Below, piece after piece: positions 9,351-17,578 of a stretch of 22,467 nt of DNA. The stretch's first letter is position 1. Each line of letters begins with the position of its first letter. A model generated the notes under the pieces. That model ran no database searches and was not told where the DNA came from. It worked only from the letters and a program-made list of their open reading frames with translations. The DNA lies in the NCBI GenBank assembly GCA_010015655.1, contig ML976752.1:248436-270902 (forward strand), given 5' to 3'. Source of the stretch: Bimuria novae-zelandiae CBS 107.79. Taxonomy: Eukaryota > Ascomycota > Dothideomycetes > Pleosporales > Didymosphaeriaceae. The position numbers were made by a program, and so were the translations under genes.

Positions 9351-9474
9351 AATTGCTAGATTTCCTTAGGATCGCTAGAGATTTTCAAGGATCGCTAGAG
9401 ATTTTCAAGGATCGCTAGAGATTTTCAAGGATCGCTAGAGATTTTTAAGAATCGCTAGAGATTTTCAAGAATCG
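9351..9474 (+). repeat. 20-bp minisatellite, left part
   Basis: One degenerate unit then five units of ATCGCTAGAGATTTTCAAGG with few substitutions, in exact 20-base register, ending AATCG against the Copia LTR. The array continues after the element at 15636-15701 and after the foldback LTR at 15847-15910, so it originally held about 11 units. A 21-bp variant (TTTCCTTAGG end) is present in the right part. The array lies directly upstream of the kinase-like pseudogene. Confidence 0.9.
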
Positions 9475-9594
9475 TGTTGAGATATCACAGTGTTGTGACA
9501 CGAAGTGTCGCACTACGGGCAGGACTGAGGATATATACGTTAGACCTCCCCAGTCTCCTAGAAAATAATGAACACAATATTACTTACGTTAACA
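9475..9594 (+). repeat. 5' LTR of the Copia element
   Basis: 120 bp, TG...CA ends with short inverted TGTTA/TAACA-type tips. It contains the internal palindrome GACACGAAGTGTC. Compared with the 3' LTR it has TATTACTTACG in place of TATCACTCACG and keeps ACTGAGG. The next bases, GGTTATAAGCCCGGGC, are where a tRNA primer site is expected; I cannot identify the tRNA, and the site may itself be mutated. Confidence 0.95.
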
Positions 9595-10025
9595 GGTTAT
9601 AAGCCCGGGCTTTGCCCGCACAGCTTTTACAAGCTAAGCTTCCGCAACTAAGTAATAATTTAATTTAGCTATACCTAATTAATTCGCCAGATTCATCGAG
9701 CTGAAAGCAGCAAGAAAGATGGAATTCGACTAAAGATTAAAAGCTAAGAAGCTAAACTGTTAGGCAGTTTATATATAATTTAACCGCATTACGATTCTGC
9801 TTCCTAGTAGTTTACTTAAAACAGCCAGTCATTCACTACTGTGTCGCACAAGGCTTGGTGCGATAGCTATAACACCTACCCCACAATGCTTTAGACCATT
9901 AACTTGCCGCACAAAAAACTCAGGATACCCTACTAGTAACGGGAACAAGATATGTCATCTGTAACTAAAGGATCTCTAGTTAATCTTCTTAAATTATTAA
10001 CCCTATCGCTAAAGAAACTACCATA
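9595..10025 (+). other. Copia leader region
   Basis: About 430 bases between the 5' LTR and the first internal ORF. It starts with the presumed primer-binding site and contains the perfect palindrome AAGCCCGGGCTT. Open stretches with TAA/TAG interruptions exist (for example near 9690-9760), but none is recognisable as protein. It would hold the packaging signals of the element. Confidence 0.45.
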
Positions 10026-10734
10026 ATGAAAGCAACGAGAAAACAGGGTCGTACACCGCTAGACAGATAAAGAACTTAATCTTGTTTCGTATCTTCGATT
10101 ACGTCGTAACTAGACCTAGAGTTAAATTTATAGGACCCTCTTTTTATCCTTATTATATCCTGCGGTTAAAACAATCATCCTACGCGCATCTTCTAAAGAA
10201 CTAGTCCGTTAGGCAATAGCAGCGTTATTTAAAATTATTAACCCTATAAAGATGGCTAGCGCGTGGATTAATAATAGTAATTAAGCACCCACATCTACTC
10301 CTTTACTTGGAGTAAAACAAAGACATTTTGGCAGTCCTGCGGCTCTCGATCCTACGCTCAGTCCTGAGGACGGCCGGAGAGCGACAGGCAGCAGCAATAC
10401 TATCCGGCATTATAACTTTTACTTAAAAAGACGTACACAACCTTGTGATGACTAGTTACTAATTCGAATTAACTATTTATAATTTCCCCACTTCTACAAG
10501 GCGTGTAAAACACACCTTTAATAAAGCACGGAACCTGATATAGAATACGTTCCTCCATCGCACTCGCCTACTCCAGAAGCATCTGATCGCAGTCCATCCA
10601 CTATTTTTAGCCAGCTTAGTGACGCATCGAGTACAGATCTCTTTGGCCTCGAGGCACGATCCATTGGCCCTTCTACTCTAAACTCACTTAGCGACGAATT
10701 TCTTAGCGCAGAGGAGTATTTAGACTTATCATAA
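10026..10734 (+). pseudogene. Extra Copia ORF with Myb/SANT-like region, upstream of gag
   Basis: One frame from about 10057 to TAA 10732-10734 reads as protein once its roughly ten TAA/TAG codons are ignored. The start has the pattern stop-TDKELNLVSYLRLRRN-stop-T-stop-S, where stops fall at the spacing of the conserved Trp residues of a Myb/SANT helix bundle (TGG to TAG). The middle is Ser/Pro-rich. The C-terminal part is clearly coding: VPPSHSPTPEASDRSPS, then LFGLEARSIGPS, ending SAEEYLDLS. The start is uncertain: ATG 10026 (MKATRKQGR) is one base out of frame with the rest. The stop is 8 nt before the gag start. Myb-like proteins bind DNA or chromatin; the role here is inferred. Similar Myb-like ORFs seem familiar from other fungal genomes, which I cannot verify here. 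Confidence 0.55.
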
Positions 10735-10742
10735 CAGAAATT

Positions 10743-13700
10743 ATAAAGTTTGAATAGTTTGGTGTTAACGCATTCTACAACGCTATCCCCACTCTTAATA
10801 ACGCTAATAACTAGTTTAATTGGAACTAAAAGGTTAATAAATTCATCCGAATATTGGCTGTCGCCGAGGACGGGGCCGATGCACTAACAAGGGAGGAGGC
10901 AGCCTAATAATAGATCTGTCGCCAGAAGTTCTATTTAGCAATAATTATAGTAAAGCTAACGCATAACGCCGCGCAGCGAATTAATGCCTTAAAAATTTAT
11001 TAAGTGTAATCTCTTTTTAAGGCTGTTAAGAAGAGCTTTAAGCTAGAAGGCTCTGGCACATATGTTAACCTCTAGCGACGGTACATGTCCCTCACACGAG
11101 AGAAGTGTGGGAGCGCCTAAGCACTTGGAGCTGAGATTAGAAGGATCCACGCCGAGAAGCTTCTACTTGATCCTGATTGTACTATATTAGAAATTGAGCG
11201 AACATTCTTCTTCATGCACGCTCTAGGCACCGAGTATGAAGCCTTCCGCGACTATATCTTTAGACAGATGGACCTCGTCAACGAGAGAGATGTAGATGGG
11301 AAGGTGGTCAAAGCGGCACCTACATTTGACTATATTGAAAATAAGGCTATCGAAGAAGAGCATAGGAAGGGGCAGCTGGGAAAACAGGCTAGTGAAGGGT
11401 AGGCACTTCCTGTCCTTGCTCTAATTCGAGGCCCTAGGCAGAAGAAAATTACTCCATTATCCGATAGAACCACATGCCAGATTAAGATTAATAATGTCCC
11501 GTACTATTCATTTTGCTAAAAGCCCTACTATGTAAAGACTGAGTGCTTTAAGAAGAACCCAAAGTTAAAAGGCTAAGGGAAGGAGGAAAAGGGGCATAAA
11601 GCAAAGGCATAAGGATCCTAAGTCTATAAACGCAAATTATCTAAGCGCCAGTATTCCACAGATAACAAGAATAATAATGAAAGCGGTCCCAAAGACCCAA
11701 AGAAGCCTACCTTTATAGTAATAAAAGTTACAGAGGAAGATGTAAACACTACATTCGGAAGAGACATTAGAGATGCCAAACGCAATTACGCCTTTACAAT
11801 AATGGCAACGAAAAAGCTCCCAATCCGCAATGCCTGGATCGTCGATAGTGGTTGCGCTTAACACATATGCAATAATGTCTTAAAATTTGTTTAGATAGAC
11901 AAATACCATGGGCCACCACTTAGAAGTGTTGATGCCTTGACGTCCCCTTTAGGGGTTAGAACAATCAACATCCTGTGCAACGTTCGAGGAAGAAGGAGGT
12001 AGCTAGTTCTTAATAACGTTCTCTTTGTCTTATCTGCGCACGTAAACCTTATCTCTGTACTCTAATTCCTTTAACGGGGAGTAAAGGTTGAGTTCTCTAG
12101 CTAGGGTGCAAGTATTAGTAATAAGACAAGCGAAAGGAACCTATATACCGCAAGCTAATATTAAGGAGTCTATGCGCTCGATCTATAGACACACCTGGCC
12201 TTTCTAGCCTACCACGCCAGCCCGCAAATAAAGCTCTAGCACAACCGCTTGGCCCACTTAAGCGATGCAAATATACGGCGACTGAAGAAGCAGGCTTATG
12301 GAATCCGAGATGTGGAACCACGAGAACCATGCAACCCATGCCTCTAAGGACGAATGACTGAGAAGCCCCACAACCACTTAGGCAGAAGGGGAGAATATCT
12401 AATGGAACTCCTTTATATAGACGTTGCAGGGCCATTTAATGAAGGCCTTAATAGCAGTTACTACTGGCTCACTATCGTCGACGACTTCACTAGCTGGATC
12501 GAAATCATCCCTGTACCGCAAAGACAGGGCTTTGTTATTAAATCGCTACGCTTCTTCCTTGATCACAACAAACGTCCCGAGCAAAAATGCAGACGAATAC
12601 GCCTTAATCAGATTCCTAAACAAGTAGGAGAAGAAATGAAGTTCACTTTCTTCTCTCGGGCAATTCAGGCCGAAGTGACAGGCGTAGATTAGTACTAGCA
12701 GAATGGCACTGCTGAAAGAGCCCACAAGACAATATACGATCGAGTTGGACCTACACTAGCACACTCAAAACTCCCACCTAAGTTTTGGCTAGAAATAGCT
12801 CGAACGGCAGCTTTCCTTTCCAACCGATCACCGTCGTCAAGGCTCCACATGACACCATATCAGGCATGGTATGGCGAGAAACCTAACCTATCACGACTAA
12901 GGGTGATCGGGTCAAAGGGGGAATACTTAGTTCCACGTAAGCAAAGGAAGAAGCTAACAGAGCGGAAAATAAGGCCGTGCATACTACTAGGCTATAAGGG
13001 GAATACTAACTACCGCATCCTCCTTGATGATAGAAGAATTATAGGAACCCTAAACGCTGAATTTTAAGAAGTCCTTATAACTCCCTCTACACAGACTATA
13101 TAAGATGTGGGAGCCTAACAATATAGCTTACCTAAGGCAACGGCTGCTGCCGCAGGGGGGAGCATAACAGTTGGAACATTTAATTAATTGTTAAGTATAC
13201 GGCAAGCATCCGTACCAGCCTCTGGACGGCACATGTCCATGGCCCTACAAGAATAAGCGCAATTCAGATCGAGTAACGAGAACTCGCAAGCGCAACCTCA
13301 AACGAGCGCCGAGGACTCGCAAGTACTACCTCAGGCGGGCTCTTAGGACCCGCAAAGACTACCTTAGGCGAGCGACGGGGACTCGCAAATACTACCTCGA
13401 GCGAGTGACGAAGACTCGCGAACACTATCTCGACTAAGTAACAATAAATCGGAAGAGGAGGAACCGTCCTAGTTAAGTAACGATGACTCGCAGCCTGTTG
13501 CTGAGCAGGGAATTTGGACCCTGTCGTCGTGGAGTAACGATACTTTCGGACCATTTTTAGAGGATCCGCAAGCGGGCGAATCACTACCCACCGACAACTA
13601 GCAACAGAACGGCACTTAACACGATCAAGTCTTAGGAGGACGGCAACGATATCTAAGACTCTAGCTTAGTTGTCTAGTTTATGGAGTGAGGCAAGAAGCC

Positions 13701-15386
13701 TTAGAATATTACCCTAAACTCCGAATCCGTGTACCGCAGGCTATATTAGACATATTAGATGACAGCAAGGAAGAGCTCGCGCTAATAAATGTACTTGAAG
13801 GCAACGTACTCCTAACGTTCTTAACAATAGCTATAGAAGAGACGGAGCCTTTTGAACTAAGAACTGTTTATTAGGCCAAGAACGATGCAAGCTGGCCCGA
13901 GTAGGAAAGGGTAATGCTTGAAGAAGTCGGTTTACTAAAACAGAATAGAACGTGGGAGCTTGTCGAACCGCCCAAAGACCGACGGATCCTTAGCGGCAAG
14001 TGGGTATACAAGCTCAAGCGAGGACCACATGGAGAAGTCGTCCGCCATAAGGCCAGATGGGTCGTAAGAGGCTTCACCCAAGAAGAAGGCGTTGACTACG
14101 ATGAGACATTCGCCTCGGTAGTGAAGCCCATGAGCTACAAAGCCTTATTCGCTATCGGCGCCGCGCTCGATCTCGAGATCGAACAAATGGACGTCAAGAC
14201 CGCGTTTCTATATGGCGATATTGACCACGAGATTTACGTCGAGCAGCCCCATAACATAACTGATGGCACACCGCGGGTCTGCAAGCTTAAGAAAGCGCTT
14301 TATAGCCTAAAGTAAGCCCCTCGTATTTAGTACTAGACACTTACGAACTTCCTGCGTACTCTTGGCTTTGAACCTATTAACGCCAATCTTGGCATCTTCG
14401 TGCGAAGCAATGTGTACATCGCGATATATGTTGACAATCTTTTAATCGTTGGGCCGAGTATTGCAGAGATAAAGAGGATCAAGAGAGCCCTCCGAAATCG
14501 CTTCTAGATAACAGATCTCGGGCCATGCAGCTATTATCTTGGCATGTCCATACAGAGGGATCGCTAAAACAGAGTACTACGCTTGAGTCAGGAAGCCTAT
14601 ATCGACAAAGTTCTCGAACAGTTTGGACTCAGCGACTGCACTCCCGTCAGCACGCCGATAGAAACATCCCCAGTAATAGAAAACGATCCAAACTTCACCT
14701 GCAACCCAAAAGAAAGGACTAAATACTAACGCCTGGTCAGCTTACTAATGTACACTATGCTGGGAATAAGGGGGGACATTGCATATGCAGTTTCTGTTGC
14801 AAGCCGACACCTATTAAACCCTAGACCGTAACACACGAAGCTTGCCCGTCGCATTCTATAATATCTTAAAGGCACGAAAAACCTTAAGCTCACGTACAGG
14901 GGTCACCTCTAGCTACTGAAAGGCTTTACAGACGCGGACTGGGCAGGCTGCCACAAGACACGACGATTAACCGCTGGGTACTTATTTAACATCGGCAGTG
15001 GAGCAATTAGCTAGCAATCTAAGCGCTAAGCTGTGGTCGCTCTGTCTACCTACGAAGCCAAGTTTATAGGATAAACGCAGGCGACAAAAGAAGCAATCTA
15101 GCTAAGAAAGTTATTAAATAAATTAAACCTAGGCTAAGGGAAAGCTGCAATAATTATCTATAGGAATAACTAAGGAGCCATCGCCTTGTCCTTAAATCCG
15201 CAATACTACTTACGCACGAAGCACATGGATATCTAGCATAAATAGTAAGGAGAGGTCTAAGATGCTAGTATAATTAAGTTAAGATATGTTCTAACAGTAG
15301 AATAGATTATTAACGGGTTTACAAAGCCTCTTGCACGAGACAGATTCGAGTGGTTTTAAAAAGGACTAGGTATCGAGTAGGGCTGA
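10743..15386 (+). pseudogene. Copia gag-pol polyprotein, about 1547 codons, roughly 50 in-frame stops
   Basis: A single frame runs from ATA at 10743 (likely a mutated ATG) to TGA 15384-15386 with no net shift. Gag: VNKFIRILAVAEDGADALT near 10840. The zinc knuckle near 11500-11555 is damaged, YYSFC-stop-KPYYVKTEC, with Cys and His positions now Tyr. Protease: IVDSGCA-stop-H near 11840-11865. Integrase: HNRLAH...CNPC near 12240-12345, YIDVAGPF at 12414, QNGTAERAH near 12700; the second Asp region is not intact. Reverse transcriptase: KWVYKLKRG, DVKTAFLYGD near 14192, and YVDNLLIVG near 14430 in place of YVDD. RNase H: FTDADWAGC near 14925 and ALSTYEAKF near 15040. Every stop read inside is TAA or TAG. 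Not functional. Confidence 0.93.
13271..13435 (+). repeat. Five 33-bp tandem repeats in the integrase-RT linker
   Basis: Units of 33 bp (11 codons, consensus near SxxDSQxLPxA) start at 13271, 13304, 13337, 13370 and 13403, each carrying a (G)ACTCGCAA-like core. A further diverged copy lies near 13480. They keep the pol reading frame and lie in the disordered linker between integrase and reverse transcriptase. The repeats also make a misleading open frame on the minus strand. Confidence 0.85.
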
Positions 15387-15515
15387 TGATGTTACACAGG
15401 CACCTTTTCCTCCTTATTTCTTCCACGAGAAGTTTTAGGGAGGTTTTAATGGGGCCTGTAGACACTGTGATAACCGTCGCTGGAGCCCCTAGAGGGTGTC
15501 ACCATCAAGTGGGAG

Positions 15516-15635
15516 TGTTGAGATATCACAGTGTTGTGACACGAAGTGTCGCACTACGGGCAGGACTAAGGATATATACGTTAGACCTCCCCAGTCTCCT
15601 AGAAAATAATGAACACAATATCACTCACGTTAACA
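15516..15635 (+). repeat. 3' LTR of the Copia element
   Basis: 120 bp, preceded by the polypurine tract at about 15506-15515 and followed by the target duplication AATCG. It keeps TATCACTCACG but has ACTAAGG where the 5' LTR has ACTGAGG. The 15387-15515 stretch before it is the untranslated tail of the element. Confidence 0.95.
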
Positions 15636-15701
15636 AATCGCTAGAGATTTTCAAGGATCGCTAGAGATTTCCTTAGGATCGCCAGAGATTTTCAAGGATC
15701 G
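15636..15701 (+). repeat. 20-bp minisatellite, middle part
   Basis: Three units continue the array after the Copia element: one 20-bp unit, one 21-bp variant with CCTTAGG, and one with GCCAGAG. It ends GATCG against the foldback LTR. Confidence 0.85.
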
Positions 15702-15846
15702 TGTTGAGATATCACAGTGTTGTGACTGTTAACGTGAGTGATATTGTGTTCATTATTTTCTAGGAGACTAGGGAGGTCTAACGTATATATCCTTAGTCCT
15801 GCCCGTAGTGCGACACTTCGTGTCACAACACTGTGATATCTCAACA
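15702..15846 (-). mobile_element. Foldback LTR: 25 bp of LTR joined to a full inverted solo LTR
   Basis: 15702-15726 is the first 25 bp of the Copia LTR in plus orientation. It is followed directly by a complete 120-bp LTR in minus orientation (15727-15846). The composite therefore has perfect 25-bp terminal inverted repeats and is bordered by GATCG on both sides (15697-15701, 15847-15851), a 5-bp target duplication. The inverted LTR differs from the 3' LTR at one position, a CpA to TpA change in the CTCCCCAGT segment. It may be the remnant of a self-integrated (inverted-LTR) Copia copy that later lost its interior. Confidence 0.85.
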
Positions 15847-15910
15847 GATCGCTAGAGATTTTCAAGGATCGCTAGAGATTTCCTTAGGATCGCTAGAGAT
15901 TTCCTCTGAT
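15847..15910 (+). repeat. 20-bp minisatellite, right part
   Basis: Three last units, two with the TTTCC variant, ending just before ATG 15911 of the kinase-like pseudogene. The array thus occupies what would be that gene's promoter or 5' leader. Confidence 0.8.
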
Positions 15911-16737
15911 ATGCATTCCGGTAAGCGACGTACCGTGTTCCCTGGGACTATACCCCCAGATGCCCACATGCACTATCCGACAATGGTGCCTCTATTAGGC
16001 CAGCCTTGGGGCGCATACAAACGGGCATGGAAAATTGGGGTAGAAAAGAAAGTCACGGTTGTATACAATGAAGACAGACCCGAAACACTGTTTACCGTGA
16101 AGACATTAGACGCAGGTTCCGAGCAGCATCGAATCTTCGCAGCCTGCCAAGGGCAGCTTAAACATCACAACTTGGCGCTTATACACGAGATATTCGCGTC
16201 CGAATCGAGTTTCTTCCTAATCTCCCCATTCTACAGCATTACGCTAGAATCGATTAATGCTTGCCCCCGCTTCCCAACCGATACCCAACTCGCCGTAATC
16301 GCTCGTGAGGTACGTTCAGGCAGTATACGTCCTCCACATAACCATAACAAAGGCAGGTATTAAGAGGAATAAGCTTTCTTGAATCTCACGGCTGGATTCA
16401 CACCAACATCCGCTGCTCGAATATACTCTTGTCAGCTCGTGGTGACGTTGTACTATGTAAGTCCCTACAATTGTCAAACTATGCGTCCCTAATAATATAA
16501 GCTAATATCGAAGACTGTTATTAAAGACCCGCAAGCGACTTTGTGCCTTACTAGCAATCTCTTGGACGCGTACTTGCCGCAACTATGGACAAGGGTTTAG
16601 AGCTAAGAAAACCCTTTGGTATCCAAAACCTAAACCGCTGGTCAGACACGGCGATTGAGTTCATAGGGAGGTCCGAGACTTCTTCAATAACAGAACTAAA
16701 TCAGGTATTTAAAATGCTTTCTATTATAAGAAACTAA
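15911..16737 (+). pseudogene. Kinase-like protein (fungal pseudokinase family), three exons, two premature stops
   Basis: Exons 15911-16309, 16357-16456, 16502-16737 join in frame (245 codons). Intron 1 is 47 nt (GTACGT...GGCAG), intron 2 is 45 nt (GTAAGT...ATAAG). The fold is recognisable: the beta-3 Lys is in TVKTLD (K64). A helix-C region follows (QGQLKHHNLALIHEIF), then the catalytic-loop equivalent WIHTNIRCSNILLS (H148-T-N150, with Asn where HRD has Asp). No DFG follows. The C-lobe motif LNRWSDTAIEFIG and SSITELNQV match a PAK-like family I know from fungi whose members often lack catalytic residues. TAA at 16522 and TAG at 16552 truncate it; both fit RIP of Gln/Trp codons. ATG 15911 follows the minisatellite, so the real start may be lost. 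Nothing is seen in 16738-17006 except a TATATATA run near 16845. Confidence 0.75.
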
Positions 16738-17006
16738 ATAACTGAATCTGAACTGTAGCACTTATTTATTCAAGATTGTAACAGCCGCAGTACTGTTCTA
16801 ATACCCTTAATTGAATTTTCGAAGGGCTCTGCATCTTTGTTCTATATATAGGCAGATTAGTAAAGATGCGTACATAGACTAGTCAATTCTATTAATATCC
16901 TCTAATGTAATGCGTGTGATAAGCCACACCCAGTGCTGCTCTTAATATGCCTAAACACCCCGGGAGCTTTTAAGCCCACCATTCCGCACTTACAAACAAC
17001 CTAAAG

Positions 17007-17536
17007 ATGCCATTCAAACTTCCCTCTCCCTAGGGAAGTAAGTCATCGACCCAAACTAAAGTGCCCTTTCTTAGGTCAGAGAATAAGCCCAAGACAATAT
17101 TTGGGAACACCGCGCTAGCTGCTTATAAGATTCTAATCTAACGATAAAAACTCCTTATAACAAATTCTAGACAGCCAGGCAATAGGGTAACGTTACTAAA
17201 CCTCAAGTTCAAGACCGAGAATTAGGATCTCCTCTTACCAATAAAGTTGCTAGATTAACGTTAGATGGCGAAAGTGAAAAAAGAGAGAGCATTTTACATC
17301 ATGGCGGTTCAAAGGCCGACAAAGCGTTTCGTAGAATAAGGGCGGCTGGTAGTAATCCATTAGGAAGAGTTTCTAGCCCACGCACAAAACTCAACAATAA
17401 GGACCGCAAAATTCAAGAGCCCGAAACGTCATCAACGCTTAGGCGGAAGAAACGAGAAGCATCACAGGAGCCGCGCAGGCAATCAGTGCGCCTACGCAAG
17501 CAGCGTCTAGCATGCGAGCGTAAAGGCAGCGACTAG
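17007..17536 (+). pseudogene. Broken gene for a small basic protein, possibly two exons
   Basis: A 116-codon open frame at 17186-17536 reads as real protein: a neutral start, then Lys/Arg-rich (RRKKREASQEPRRQSVRLRKQR) up to TAG 17534. It has no usable ATG. A plausible first exon is ATG 17007-17037 (MPFKLPSP, stop TAG at 17031), spliced through a GTAAGT donor at 17038 and an ACAG acceptor ending 17174 (137 nt), which restores the frame. TAG at 17183 follows in exon 2. Both internal stops are TAG and fit CAG to TAG. The family is unknown; the basic tail suggests nucleic-acid contact or nuclear location. The splice model is tentative. Confidence 0.4.
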
Positions 17537-17578
17537 CGAACTTATACAGGAAACATAATGCAATCTTGCCACTACATA

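Larger units (their letters stand above)
9475..15635 (+). mobile_element. Complete Copia-type (Ty1) LTR retrotransposon, 6161 bp, RIP-inactivated
   Basis: The two LTRs are 120 bp each (9475-9594, 15516-15635), begin TGTTGAG and end GTTAACA, and differ at three positions. The 5-bp target duplication AATCG is perfect (9470-9474, 15636-15640). A purine-rich tract (AAGTGGGAG) sits directly before the 3' LTR. The internal order of protease, integrase, reverse transcriptase, RNase H defines the Copia superfamily. Unusually, a separate ORF with Myb/SANT-like features lies between the leader and gag. The LTRs are very short for a fungal Copia element. All proteins carry many TAA/TAG stops. Confidence 0.95.

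Noticed and set aside
12115..12435. Minus-strand 106-codon frame
   Set aside because: It lies opposite the Copia integrase region, which has recognisable motifs on the plus strand.
13264..13584. Minus-strand frame with repeated VVFASPRRS-like units
   Set aside because: It is the shadow of the 33-bp repeats in the Copia pol linker on the plus strand.
9351..15910. CRISPR-like array of 20-bp repeats
   Set aside because: The units are directly adjacent with no spacers, and the rest of the window is fungal. It is a minisatellite interrupted by LTR elements.
15833..16363. A protein start at 15833 for the kinase-like gene
   Set aside because: That start is a GTG inside the inverted LTR, and the first 26 codons are minisatellite. 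The open frame also runs through an intron after 16309.
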